From Peptoniphilus sp. KCTC 25270 (GTDB lineage: Bacteria; Bacillota; Clostridia; Tissierellales; Peptoniphilaceae), in NCBI RefSeq assembly GCF_021012875.1, contig NZ_JAJMZJ010000002.1, positions 186,001 to 250,000 on the forward strand: a stretch of 64,000 nt of DNA. The letters are read 5' to 3'. The stretch's first letter is position 1, and each line of letters opens with the position of its first letter. This document shows positions 1 through 8,069 of the stretch, piece after piece. The notes beneath the pieces were generated by a model. The model did no database searches and had not been told where the DNA came from. It saw nothing but the letters and a program-made list of their open reading frames with translations. The translations under genes and the position numbers were made by a program.

Positions 1-141
1 TTTTGCCATCCTAACACAATTCGCTACCGCTTAAAGCGAATCAAACAACTTCTCTCCCTTCCCCAAGATGGAGAGCACGAATTGTACGAAGAATTATCCA
101 CTATCTTAAAACTGTATAAGCTTTACCATGTAGAAAAATAA
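1..141 (+). CDS. PucR/CdaR-type regulator, C-terminal end (partial)
   Basis: Frame 1 is open from the window edge to a TAA, giving 46 residues. It begins with the sequence HPNTIRYRLKRIKQLL, which matches the C-terminal helix-turn-helix of the PucR/CdaR family (HTH_30), where the motif HxNT(L/I)RYRLxRI is characteristic. The 5' part, which would hold the sensory domain, lies outside the window, so the effector cannot be guessed. An intrinsic terminator follows directly. Family assignment rests on this short motif alone. Confidence 0.6.
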   Translation, partial: FCHPNTIRYRLKRIKQLLSLPQDGEHELYEELSTILKLYKLYHVEK

Positions 142-168
142 TCTCTAGAAAATTCTAGAGATTTTTTT
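142..168 (+). terminator. Intrinsic terminator after the PucR-type gene
   Basis: A perfect 9-bp inverted repeat (142-150 with 153-161, TCTCTAGAA/TTCTAGAGA) is followed by seven T. It starts one base after the stop codon of the partial gene. Confidence 0.75.
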
Positions 169-169
169 G

Positions 170-198
170 TTGACAAATTTCTCTTTTTGTATTATTGT
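170..198 (+). promoter_or_regulatory. Promoter of the GntR/ABC operon
   Basis: TTGACA (170-175) and TATTGT (193-198) are separated by 17 bp, a good sigma-A spacing. The predicted start of transcription falls about position 205, inside the palindrome described next. Confidence 0.5.
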
Positions 199-203
199 AA
201 TGT

Positions 204-223
204 TGTATTAAGTTAGTAATACA
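204..223 (+). promoter_or_regulatory. Palindromic operator, probably for the YtrA-type regulator
   Basis: TGTATTA (204-210) and TAATACA (217-223) form a perfect 7-bp inverted repeat with a 6-bp centre, placed over the predicted transcription start. YtrA-type GntR regulators commonly repress their own operon, so autoregulation is inferred. Confidence 0.45.
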
Positions 224-237
224 GTTAGGAGGTAATT

Positions 238-615
238 ATGGAATTCAATGGAAACCAACCCATATACCTGCAACTGCTAGAAGAATTTTATCGTTTGCTT
301 ACATCGGACGAATGGAAACCAGGAGAAAAAATCCCTTCCGTTCGCCAGCTCGCCAGCATTTATGGCGTCAACCCAAATACGATTCAAAAGGCATTGCAGG
401 AATTAGAACGAGAAAATTTAGCCATTTCAGACCGAACAAGAGGTCGATTTATCACGGAGGACGTTGCTTTGATTGAAAATTTAAGAGAAAGATCCTTCTT
501 GGAAATTTGCGATCAGCTAATCCAAGTAGCGGAAGACTTAAAAATGAAACCCGAAACAGCTTTGCGTTTTATTGAAAGCCGTTGGAATAAAAAAGAGGAG
601 GAAAACCATGGTTGA
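238..615 (+). CDS. GntR-family transcriptional regulator, YtrA type
   Basis: This 125-residue protein has an N-terminal winged-helix domain (about residues 8-75) with the typical GntR pattern PIYLQLLEEF, W-P-GEKIPSVRQLA and NPNTIQKALQELE. The C-terminal part is only about 50 residues, the short tail of the YtrA subfamily, with no separate ligand-binding domain. YtrA members usually control adjacent ABC exporters involved in cell-envelope stress. The next two genes encode such a transporter and the ATPase start overlaps this gene by 8 nt, indicating one transcript. A TAGGAGGT ribosome site precedes the ATG, and a palindrome lies at the start of transcription. The inducing signal is not visible. 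Confidence 0.85.
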   Translation: MEFNGNQPIYLQLLEEFYRLLTSDEWKPGEKIPSVRQLASIYGVNPNTIQKALQELERENLAISDRTRGRFITEDVALIENLRERSFLEICDQLIQVAEDLKMKPETALRFIESRWNKKEEENHG

Positions 616-1300
616 TATTCTTTGTAAAAATCTTTCCATCTCCTATGGAGAAGTCCATGCCTTAAATGGCTTAGATTTTCAACACAATGGCGGTGGAATC
701 ATCGGTTTGCTTGGAGTCAATGGATCCGGAAAAACGACTTTATTGCGAATTTTAGCAGGACTAGAAATGAACTATTCTGGGGAAGTTTCCCTTAACGGAA
801 TTCGTCCTTCTTACAAAACCAAAGGTTTTGTTTCCTACCAGCCTGATCATATTCCTTTCGGGAAAAATTATCGCATTTCCGAAATATTAAAAATTTACGG
901 AAATTTCTTTGAAGATTTTGATCGAAGAAAATGTTCCAATGTTTTGGTAAATCTTGGATTAAAAGAAAGTATGCATCTAAGGGAAATGAGCAAAGGGATG
1001 CAAGATAAGCTTATGATTGCCCTTAGTCTATGTAGAAATTCGGAGCTTTATTTATTGGACGAACCCATTAGTGGCGTAGATGTATCGGCGCGAAAAGAAA
1101 TTCGAGAAATCATTTTAGATATCTACAACCCAGAATCTCTTGTTCTGATTTCCACCCATATGATTCGTACCATCGAACCACTTTTGGATCGAGCGATTTT
1201 AATGGAACAGGGAAAAATCCTTATGAACGACGAAATCGACGTTCTTCGCTCTAAGTTCAATAGAGATTTAGAAGGTACTTTTGAGGAGGTTTACAAATGA
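608..1300 (+). CDS. ABC transporter ATP-binding protein (YtrB-like)
   Basis: A 230-residue ABC ATPase. Walker A is GVNGSGKTT near residue 38, the signature region reads MSKGMQDK, Walker B/D-loop is LYLLDEPISGVD, and the H-loop is STHM. The ATG at 608 is chosen over an in-frame upstream start because GAGGAGG lies just before it, inside the end of the GntR gene. It should energise the membrane protein encoded next. The signature motif has M instead of the usual S in position two or three (SKGM rather than SGGQ), common in antibiotic-type ABC-2 exporters. The substrate is unknown. Confidence 0.85.
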   Translation: MVDILCKNLSISYGEVHALNGLDFQHNGGGIIGLLGVNGSGKTTLLRILAGLEMNYSGEVSLNGIRPSYKTKGFVSYQPDHIPFGKNYRISEILKIYGNFFEDFDRRKCSNVLVNLGLKESMHLREMSKGMQDKLMIALSLCRNSELYLLDEPISGVDVSARKEIREIILDIYNPESLVLISTHMIRTIEPLLDRAILMEQGKILMNDEIDVLRSKFNRDLEGTFEEVYK

Positions 1301-2061
1301 AATCTTTAATTTATATGCAATTTCGAGAAGTAAGAAATGTTTTGCTTTCTCTCATTCTCGCCTCTATTTTTTTCACCATCTTAGGAATATTTACTGGACC
1401 TGCTTTGGGAATCCCTCTCACTTTTTTATTGGTTGGAGCCAGTATAATCTACACCCTTACAAAAATTCATAAAATGTTTTTTGGAGAATACGCAAGTTTC
1501 TATTCTGCCCTACCTATTTCTCCCAAAAAAGTATTAGGAAGCCAATTTCTATTCTTTCTACTTTTCTTCCTAATTTTAATCTTATTGATTCTTTTTTCTA
1601 TAGGAGCAACTCTCTTCATTTTCCTAGAATCTCAACCACAGGATGCATGGTCTTCCTTTACAATGGAACTTCAGAGATTTCTCTCATCCCTACAATCCCT
1701 ACCCCCTCGTTTCTACTTGATGCTGGTATTGCTTTCTATCATTGGTATCATCCATGATATTTTTTCCATTCTCTTTGCCATGCATGTAGGCAGCGAAAAA
1801 AATTGGAGAAGACTCGGATTCGGTGGCCCAATTCTTGTATTCACTCTTCTTTCCATTGCTGAATCCATTGTAGAAGGAATTTTGGCGAATTTCTCTTTTG
1901 CCAATCTTCCAATTGGTGATGTAAATTCCTCCTTCCCTGAAGTTTGGAACCTACATTTTGAATCATTATCTCTCGCTGTTCTTGCTTTTTCTGTTGTTGT
2001 GACGGTCTTTTTGGTCGTACGAACCTATCATAGTGTTAAGAAAAAACTTTCTGTCTATTAA
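1297..2061 (+). CDS. ABC-2 type membrane protein (permease partner)
   Basis: A 254-residue protein with about six hydrophobic helices, including two near the N-terminus (residues 14-55), one at 80-105 and two at the C-terminus. It has no recognisable enzymatic motif. Its start overlaps the ATPase stop codon (ATGA), which indicates translational coupling. It is therefore inferred to be the membrane subunit of the exporter controlled by the upstream GntR protein. Sequence alone does not tell what is moved; members of this type of cluster respond to cell-wall antibiotics in Bacillus. Confidence 0.7.
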   Translation: MKSLIYMQFREVRNVLLSLILASIFFTILGIFTGPALGIPLTFLLVGASIIYTLTKIHKMFFGEYASFYSALPISPKKVLGSQFLFFLLFFLILILLILFSIGATLFIFLESQPQDAWSSFTMELQRFLSSLQSLPPRFYLMLVLLSIIGIIHDIFSILFAMHVGSEKNWRRLGFGGPILVFTLLSIAESIVEGILANFSFANLPIGDVNSSFPEVWNLHFESLSLAVLAFSVVVTVFLVVRTYHSVKKKLSVY

Positions 2062-2092
2062 AAAAAAGAGCAATATTAGGATTGCTCTTTTT
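2061..2092 (+). terminator. Bidirectional terminator between convergent genes
   Basis: Inverted repeat AAAGAGCAAT (2065-2074) / ATTGCTCTTT (2081-2090) with A tract on one side and T tract on the other. It serves the ABC operon and overlaps the stop codon of the convergent CBS-domain gene. Confidence 0.75.
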
Positions 2093-3350
2093 CCTTGGTA
2101 CGAATGGCTCGAAGATCCATTTTTAGTTTTGTAATTTTTTGTCCCTGCATTTCATTTACCGTAAACAAGATACCATGGGATCTTGCCACCTCCCCTTGAA
2201 CGGGAATGCGATCTAACAATTCAATCACATAGCCCCCAATGGAATCGGCTTTTTCGCTTACCAAATTCAATTGGAACGCTTCGTTTACTTCGTCAATACG
2301 CAACTCTGGATCTAGTAGGAATACATTTTGATTCAACAAAATCATTTCTCTTGAATCAAAATCAAATTCATCATCAATGTTTCCGACCAACTCCTCTAAG
2401 ATATCTTCCATGGTAATAATCCCAGACGTTCCTGCGTATTCATCGACAACAACGGCAATGGAAAGGCTTCGGGCCTTTAATTCTCTAAAAATACGGTCTG
2501 CTACAGCAGATTCTCCAATGAAATAAGGTTCTCTTAACATTTCTCGAATGTTTAGAGTCTCCCCATTGGCGAGTTGCTGCACAACATCTTTCATATAGAG
2601 AATCCCAATAATGTGGTCGATATTTTCTTCATACACTGGAACACGACTGTAACGGTTGGAAGCCAAAAGTTCCAAAACTTCCTCTGTATCGCTGTCAATA
2701 TCCAATGCCACAACAGAAGTTCTTGGACGCATCATATCTGAAGCGGTTGCTGAGGAAAAATCGAAAACATTGTCGATATATTCTCTCTCTGTTCGTTGCA
2801 ATACTCCCTCTTCCTCTCCCACTTCAATCATGGTCTTCAACTCTTCTTCCGTAATAGCTGGAGTTTCTTGAGCATTTCGGAACAACAAGTTGGTCACTGC
2901 ATTGGTAAGAGCACTCAATAGAAATACAAAAGGTTTTAGAACTTTTGAAATGAAAGAGATTCCTGGTGCTACCCGCTTCCCTACATTTTCCGGTTGTCTT
3001 TGGGCGATGGTCTTTGGTAAAACCTCTCCAAAAATCAAAACCACAATGGTCATAACAATGGTCGCAATAAGCGGCCCACTATTGCCAAATAGTAGAGTAA
3101 ACAATACCGTTGCTAAGGAAGAGCTGGCGATGTTTACAATGTTATTTCCGATCAATATGGAAGAAATTAACTCTTGTGGTTTTTCCAACAAACGCAAAAC
3201 CAATCGAGAGCCTTTGTCTCCTTCTTGTGCCGATTGGCGCAGGCGGATTTGGTTGCTGCTCATTAAGGCCGTTTCCGATGAAGAGAAAAAAGCCGATCCA
3301 GCGATTAAGCACACGATGGATACGATGTATACAATTATGTTACTATCCAT
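2076..3350 (-). CDS. CNNM/HlyC-CorC family membrane protein with CBS pair
   Basis: A 424-residue protein. The N-terminal CNNM (DUF21) domain has three to four membrane helices (residues 5-150), with SAFFSSSETALMS and GEVLPKTIAQR as family hallmarks. Two CBS domains follow (about 200-320; MMRPRT, RVPVYEE, VVVDEYAGTSGIITMEDILEELVG), then a CorC_HlyC transporter-associated domain at the C-terminus. Members affect Mg2+/Co2+ efflux or membrane stress; many were labelled hemolysin without evidence of haemolysis. It lies one base after the YpmS-like gene, so the two are cotranscribed. Confidence 0.88.
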   Translation of the reverse strand: MDSNIIVYIVSIVCLIAGSAFFSSSETALMSSNQIRLRQSAQEGDKGSRLVLRLLEKPQELISSILIGNNIVNIASSSLATVLFTLLFGNSGPLIATIVMTIVVLIFGEVLPKTIAQRQPENVGKRVAPGISFISKVLKPFVFLLSALTNAVTNLLFRNAQETPAITEEELKTMIEVGEEEGVLQRTEREYIDNVFDFSSATASDMMRPRTSVVALDIDSDTEEVLELLASNRYSRVPVYEENIDHIIGILYMKDVVQQLANGETLNIREMLREPYFIGESAVADRIFRELKARSLSIAVVVDEYAGTSGIITMEDILEELVGNIDDEFDFDSREMILLNQNVFLLDPELRIDEVNEAFQLNLVSEKADSIGGYVIELLDRIPVQGEVARSHGILFTVNEMQGQKITKLKMDLRAIRTKEKEQS

Positions 3351-3351
3351 T

Positions 3352-3948
3352 CTAATTAAACTCCTTTTGATTGAATAATTCTTGTTTATTTACGTCAATA
3401 GTAAAAATGTAGCGGTCTTCTTTGGGATAAATTTCTTTTACCCGTAAATTCAAACCTATCACTTCCGATATTTTTTGAAAATCTAGGTGGATTTGATTTG
3501 GATTGGTCGAAAGAGTTAAATAGTCATAAGAGTCCACCGACTGGCTCATAATCTGCAAAGCCAGAGAATCGGGTAGATTCAAAGCTCCTAAAGAAATATC
3601 GGAAATTTCTATTAAAAGATTTCCTCCTTGGTCAACTTTAGGATTTCCTACAATCGAAAGATGGCTATTTAGACCTTGAAAAGAAACGGGAATGAAAATT
3701 TGAAATTTTTCTCCCACAATCATTTCAATGGGAACGCCTTGTTTTTCCATTACCTGTTGAATCAATCCTTCCAGCTCCTGACCATTCATAGGAATGGCAA
3801 TGGAGAGATTTTTCTCTTCCATTTGTGCCTCTGTTTGCTCCTGGAAAACTTGTTTAACGGGAGATAAACTTAGGTATATAATAACTGAAATTGCAAGTAT
3901 ATTTAAGCAGAGCAAAATAAGGAATGCTTTTTTCCAAAAGCTTTGCAT
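3352..3948 (-). CDS. YpmS-like protein (DUF2140 family)
   Basis: A 198-residue protein with one N-terminal membrane anchor (residues 5-27) and an extracellular domain. The pattern WKKAFLILLCLN at the start and repeated beta-type segments ending in SLGALNLP resemble Bacillus subtilis YpmS, whose function is unknown. A single anchored domain outside the membrane is what can be seen. It sits upstream of the CNNM gene on the same strand with 1 nt between them. Confidence 0.6.
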   Translation of the reverse strand: MQSFWKKAFLILLCLNILAISVIIYLSLSPVKQVFQEQTEAQMEEKNLSIAIPMNGQELEGLIQQVMEKQGVPIEMIVGEKFQIFIPVSFQGLNSHLSIVGNPKVDQGGNLLIEISDISLGALNLPDSLALQIMSQSVDSYDYLTLSTNPNQIHLDFQKISEVIGLNLRVKEIYPKEDRYIFTIDVNKQELFNQKEFN

Positions 3949-4020
3949 TGTACGCCCCTTTCCTTTGGGTTCTACCCAAAAAAATTTGTTACCTTTATCA
4001 TACTATATAGGAGGAAAAAA

Positions 4021-5046
4021 ATGTTAGAAAAAATGAATATGAAACGGTGGATTGCCGTAGGAGTTGCCATTTTAATTCTTGGTCTTTCCGCAATTTCCAC
4101 CAAAATCAGCACAATGGTAAACCAAGAAGAACGCATGAAACAAATCGAATCGATGTTTGCCAATAGTTTTGATCCCAACGCTCTACAAGAGCAAGTTATT
4201 ACACCGGGAGACCATAGCAATCGAATCGCTGTCTTAAAAGTAGATGGAACCATTATGGACACGCCCGCTTCCGCTTTCCAAAGCGTTACTTACAATCATC
4301 AAAATCTTTTGGCGTCCTTTGATCGAATTGCAGAAGATCCTACGATAAAAGGGGTTATTCTAGAAGTAGATTCTCCTGGCGGTGGCGTTTATGAAAGTGC
4401 TGAAATTCATAAAAAAATCGAAGAATTAAAAGCCAATACAGACATTCCTATTTGGACTTCTATGGGAAGTATGGCTGCTAGTGGCGGCTATTATATTTCC
4501 GCTCCTACAGATAAAATCTATGCCACACCAGAAACATTAACTGGATCCATTGGAGTTATTATGTCTGGATACAATCTTACTGGTCTTATGGAAAAATTAG
4601 GCGTACAAGATCAAACCATAAAATCTGGCCCAAATAAAGACATTATGTCCTCTTCTCGTCCTATGACAGAAGAAGAGCGAAACATTATGCAAGGTCTTAT
4701 TAACAATATGTATGGCCGATTTGTAAATATCGTTGCTACAGGAAGAAACCTCGATGAGGCAACAGTTCGAACCATCGCTGATGGTCGTATCTATGATGGC
4801 GTACAAGCCAAGGAGAACGGATTGGTTGACGAACTTGGTTACTTTGATGATGTTGTAGCAGATTTTAGCCAAGAAATCGCCGTAGAAAATCCAGAAGTAT
4901 TTGAATACACAGGCTCCGGATTCTCTGGATTAAGTGGACTATTTTCTAAGGCGAGTGGAAAAAGCGAATTAAACGCCTTAGCTTCTCTCTTTGCTGAATC
5001 CTTAGACACAGCTCCTCGTGCTATGTATCTCTACGGAGGTGAATAA
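4021..5046 (+). CDS. sppA: Signal peptide peptidase SppA
   Basis: A 341-residue serine protease of the S49 family, which clears leftover signal peptides from the membrane. One N-terminal helix (about residues 11-28) anchors it with the catalytic domain outside. The nucleophile serine is in MAASGGYY (about residue 154) and the general-base lysine in TIKSGPNKD (about residue 201), the Ser-Lys dyad of the short Gram-positive form. DSPGGGVYESAEI is the oxyanion-loop region. The ATG at 4021, six bases after AGGAGG, is preferred over an in-frame start 78 bases upstream. The next gene follows after 1 nt. Confidence 0.92.
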   Translation: MLEKMNMKRWIAVGVAILILGLSAISTKISTMVNQEERMKQIESMFANSFDPNALQEQVITPGDHSNRIAVLKVDGTIMDTPASAFQSVTYNHQNLLASFDRIAEDPTIKGVILEVDSPGGGVYESAEIHKKIEELKANTDIPIWTSMGSMAASGGYYISAPTDKIYATPETLTGSIGVIMSGYNLTGLMEKLGVQDQTIKSGPNKDIMSSSRPMTEEERNIMQGLINNMYGRFVNIVATGRNLDEATVRTIADGRIYDGVQAKENGLVDELGYFDDVVADFSQEIAVENPEVFEYTGSGFSGLSGLFSKASGKSELNALASLFAESLDTAPRAMYLYGGE

Positions 5047-5047
5047 T

Positions 5048-5752
5048 ATGAAGGAACATTTTGACCCTTTCAAAAAAACATCCTCAAAAGAAAAAGATCC
5101 TTTTCTAAAAAGAGAAGAGAAAGAATCCCTAAAAGCCGAAAGGGAAGTAGAAGAAAAACAAGGGCAAGAACAACTTCTAGAAGAGGAACAGAAAAAAGTT
5201 TTTGAAAACATTCAAAGAGAAGAAAATCATTCTTCTCAAAACAACTCTTACCATTCTTCCTATTTTATTCCAAAAAAAGAAGCCATTTCTGCCTTTGTTG
5301 CCGCGGGATTTTGGATCCGTTTTGTAGCCTATATTATTGATATTATCGTGGCAGCAGGATTCGCCAGTATCTTCGCCTCTCCTATAATTGCTCTTATGGG
5401 ATGGCCACAGGGAATCCTCCCAGGCCTCATTAAGGGATTTTTCTACCTACTCTATTTTATCCTTTCCACAAAGTTTACCAATGGACAAACTCTTGGAAAG
5501 ATGATTACAGGAATTCGTACCATTCATCCAAAGGAAGAAAATCTTTCTTGGACAACGGTTATTTTACGAGAAGGCTGCTGTCGATTGATTCAAAGAACCA
5601 TTCCTTTATTGTATCTAATCGTTCCTTTTACTCCAAGAAAACAATCCATCGCAGATATGCTTTGCGATACCTATGTAGTAAAAGAAGAGCTTTACGCAAT
5701 GGAAAAACGCAAACCTCATATTTTCCGAGAAGCCTTGCAAGAGCTTTCTTAA
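5048..5752 (+). CDS. RDD family membrane protein
   Basis: A 234-residue protein. The first 75 residues are highly charged (Lys/Glu-rich, likely cytoplasmic, coiled-coil prone) and are followed by an RDD domain starting at AGFWIRFVAYIIDIIV, where the R-D pair is diagnostic, with three membrane helices and TLGKMITGIRTIHP. RDD proteins are thought to act in ion transport or solute exchange, but most are uncharacterised. GGAGGTGAATA precedes the ATG at 5048, so an earlier in-frame start is not used. It is probably cotranscribed with sppA. Confidence 0.8.
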   Translation: MKEHFDPFKKTSSKEKDPFLKREEKESLKAEREVEEKQGQEQLLEEEQKKVFENIQREENHSSQNNSYHSSYFIPKKEAISAFVAAGFWIRFVAYIIDIIVAAGFASIFASPIIALMGWPQGILPGLIKGFFYLLYFILSTKFTNGQTLGKMITGIRTIHPKEENLSWTTVILREGCCRLIQRTIPLLYLIVPFTPRKQSIADMLCDTYVVKEELYAMEKRKPHIFREALQELS

Positions 5753-5780
5753 ATAAAACTCACCCTAGCTTTTAAGCACA

Positions 5781-5808
5781 AAAAAACAGCCATCTCTGGC
5801 TGTTTTTT
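5781..5808 (-). terminator. Bidirectional terminator
   Basis: AAAAAACAGCCA (5781-5792) and TGGCTGTTTTTT (5797-5808) form a 12-bp stem with a 4-base loop. It ends the RDD transcript on the plus strand and the tRNA transcript on the minus strand. Confidence 0.8.
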
Positions 5809-5810
5809 AT

Positions 5811-5886
5811 TGGAGCTAACGACGGGATTTGAACCCGTGACCTCTACATTACCAATGTAGTGCTCTACCTACTGAGCTACGATAGC
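5811..5886 (-). tRNA. tRNA-Thr (anticodon GGT)
   Basis: The minus strand folds as a cloverleaf: D arm GCTC..GAGC, anticodon arm CTACA-TTGGTAA-TGTAG with anticodon GGT (threonine, ACC/ACU), T arm ACGGG-TTCAAAT-CCCGT, and an encoded CCA. The acceptor stem pairs GCTATCG with CGTTAGC, which leaves a U-U mismatch at pair 5:68. It stands alone with its own promoter and terminator. Confidence 0.93.
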
Positions 5887-5900
5887 ATGACACTGAATCT

Positions 5901-5930
5901 ATTATATGAGATTCAGTGTTTTTTTGTCAA
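5901..5930 (-). promoter_or_regulatory. Promoter of tRNA-Thr
   Basis: On the minus strand TTGACA (5930-5925) and TATAAT (5906-5901) are perfect consensus boxes 18 bp apart, placing the start about 7-8 bases before the tRNA. The -10 box lies in the loop of an 11-bp inverted repeat (5890-5900 / 5909-5919) that also has a T tract on the plus strand. Confidence 0.8.
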
Positions 5931-5939
5931 GTAAATCCG

Positions 5940-7535
5940 TTAGATTTCGGAGAATAACTCCTCTTTTTCTTTGGTATAGAGAACTTTGTCTCCTTCTTGA
6001 ATAACGGTATTTCCCGTAGGAACAACAATTTCTTTCCCCCGTTGAATCATAAGTATCAGCTGGCTAGAAGTTAGGCCTAAATCACGGATGCTTTTATCAA
6101 TCCATGGATTGCCTGGATTGATGGTAAACTCCAACAGCTCATCTCCTAAGCTATCAAAATAGGTCTCCCCGCCTATAATAATTATATCCCCTTCTAAAAT
6201 TTCTGTATTTCCATGGGGGACAATGGTTTTTCCGTTGCGAATCATTTTCGCTACAATAAAGTCGAAAGTTAAGTTCAAATCTTTTACTTTTGTTCCATAC
6301 AAATTATCATTATGGATTCTTGTTTGAATAAATCCAATATCCGATTTGTCTTGGTAATAGTTAAATGTTTTTAATACCGTATCGTTAGGATCTAACATGT
6401 CCCATTTTCTAACGAGACTAGGCATAAGTGACCCTTGGATTAAACTAGATAATATACAGATTCCAAAAACAATGTGATAAATATCCATTGTCAATCGCAC
6501 CCTGGAGTTGATTACCATAATGGCAAAAGCGATGGCCGCCGCTCCCCTAAGACCTGCCAGTGAAAGGGTTAAAATTTGGTTGTTTTTGGCTCCAAAAGGT
6601 TTCATTAACAAAACAACCGCAAGAGGACGAATCACTAACGTCATCACTACCATAATAATCAAGGCAATTGGCATGGCTTTGATTAAAAGATCTATTTCCG
6701 ATAACAATCCCAATAAGAAGAAAAGGCCAATTTGCATCATTTCGGTTAAGCCGTCAAAGAAAAATACCGTCTCTCGTTTCCCTTTGTATTCATAACTTCC
6801 AATAATAATTCCAAATAAATAAATGGCCAAAAATCCATTTCCTTCAAAGATAACCGCTAAAGCATAGGTGGCAATGGCCATGGCAGAGACGAAAACAGAA
6901 AACAAACCTTCTTGGCTAAAGTCGATTTTCTGAATGATTTTTACAAATATAAATCCCATTCCTGCACCAAATCCAACGGCAAAAAACAATTGCTTGGCCA
7001 CCAATAGTGGAACCGAAATTTCTCCTCCTAATAGCAGAGAAAGAAAAATCATAGTCATCGTATAGGCCGTCGGGTCATTGGAACCCGATTCTAGTTCCAA
7101 AATTGGCGCCGTATTGTATTTTAGATTCAAATTTTTGCTTTGCAAAATTGAAGACACACTGGCGTAGTCTGTAGATCCGACAACAGACCCTAAAAGCAAT
7201 CCTTCAATTAAAGGAAATCCTAATGCATAATGGGCAAATAGTCCCGTAGCTACAGCTGTAAAGACTACGCCTAAGCTACTTAAAATAATACTCTGTTTCA
7301 AAACGGGTTTTCCCATTTTTACATTGGTACCAAATCCCCCGTAAAACATAATTACCATAAGGGCTAATGTGGATACGTCTTCTACCAAGTCAAAATCATG
7401 GAACTCTACCCCAAATGTGGTAAAGCCGATTCCCAAAAGGAAGAACAACAACAAAGAGGGGATCCCATGACGATTGGAAAATCGTATGGCCAAAAGAGCC
7501 AAAATCATAATAATCGCGGGTAATAGTAAAGCCAT
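5940..7535 (-). CDS. K+/H+ antiporter, CvrA/NhaP2 type
   Basis: A 531-residue monovalent cation:proton antiporter (CPA1). Residues 1-390 form about 12 membrane helices with GSVVGSTDYASVSSIL and LELESGSNDPTAYTMT, the ion-binding region. A TrkA_C (RCK_C) domain follows (about 410-480: GTKVKDLNL, LEGDIIIIGGE), then a second partial one ending in VIQEGDKVLYTKEK. Proteins with this arrangement exchange potassium for protons for pH and osmotic control. AAGGAGGAAC precedes the ATG. The tRNA-Thr gene lies downstream with its own promoter, so this gene is likely monocistronic. Confidence 0.88.
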   Translation of the reverse strand: MALLLPAIIMILALLAIRFSNRHGIPSLLLFFLLGIGFTTFGVEFHDFDLVEDVSTLALMVIMFYGGFGTNVKMGKPVLKQSIILSSLGVVFTAVATGLFAHYALGFPLIEGLLLGSVVGSTDYASVSSILQSKNLNLKYNTAPILELESGSNDPTAYTMTMIFLSLLLGGEISVPLLVAKQLFFAVGFGAGMGFIFVKIIQKIDFSQEGLFSVFVSAMAIATYALAVIFEGNGFLAIYLFGIIIGSYEYKGKRETVFFFDGLTEMMQIGLFFLLGLLSEIDLLIKAMPIALIIMVVMTLVIRPLAVVLLMKPFGAKNNQILTLSLAGLRGAAAIAFAIMVINSRVRLTMDIYHIVFGICILSSLIQGSLMPSLVRKWDMLDPNDTVLKTFNYYQDKSDIGFIQTRIHNDNLYGTKVKDLNLTFDFIVAKMIRNGKTIVPHGNTEILEGDIIIIGGETYFDSLGDELLEFTINPGNPWIDKSIRDLGLTSSQLILMIQRGKEIVVPTGNTVIQEGDKVLYTKEKEELFSEI

Positions 7536-7573
7536 TCTGTTCCTCCTTCCTAAAGTTTATGTATACTATTTTA

Positions 7574-8035
7574 TCATACTTTTTCTCCTAAATTCTTTTC
7601 CAATTCCAATAAATAAACTTTTTTCTCTAAACCACCGCCATATCCTACCATCTTTCCGTCTTTTCCAATTACACGATGACAAGGAATTGCAATGGAAATC
7701 GGATTTCGATTGTTAGCCATCCCAACTGCCCTTGCCCCTTTTGGATTTCCGATTTCTTTTGCAATCTCTCCATAAGACTTTGTTTCCCCATAAGGAATTT
7801 TTTCCAATTGAGTCCAAACTTTTTTCTGAAATTCAGTCCCTCTTGGCTGCAAAGGAAGGGAAAAATTCTTTCTCTTGCCTGAAAAATATTCTTCTAGCTG
7901 TTTCTTTGCTTCTTTTAACAAAGGAGTCCCGGGCTCTGTTTCCTCTTTCTTTACAAAATCTATACCAACAATCCATTCTTTTTCACTTTGAACTTCTAAA
8001 GTTCCAATTGGTGTATGCATCACAAAAGATTTCAT
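7574..8035 (-). CDS. ogt: Methylated-DNA--protein-cysteine methyltransferase
   Basis: A 153-residue suicide DNA-repair protein that removes alkyl groups from O6-alkylguanine. The active-site motif IPCHRVIGKDG with acceptor cysteine is present, preceded by the DNA-binding helix-turn-helix region (YGEIAKEIGNPKGARAVGMANNRNP, 25 residues, here split as YGEIAKEIGNPKGAR and AVGMANNRNP). The ATG at 8035 is chosen because GAAAGGAGAG lies just before it; an upstream TTG would sit inside that ribosome site. It is the last gene after ppk on the same strand, 34 bases downstream, and probably shares that transcript. Confidence 0.92.
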   Translation of the reverse strand: MKSFVMHTPIGTLEVQSEKEWIVGIDFVKKEETEPGTPLLKEAKKQLEEYFSGKRKNFSLPLQPRGTEFQKKVWTQLEKIPYGETKSYGEIAKEIGNPKGARAVGMANNRNPISIAIPCHRVIGKDGKMVGYGGGLEKKVYLLELEKNLGEKV

Positions 8036-8069
8036 ATTCTCTCCTTTCAAAAAAAGCTAGAAAAATTTT

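Noticed and set aside
2890-3378. 162-residue open frame on the plus strand
   Set aside because: Antisense to the CNNM-domain gene.
5889-5919. Second terminator on the minus strand beside tRNA-Thr
   Set aside because: The inverted repeat lacks a T run on the minus strand, where it instead contains the tRNA promoter.
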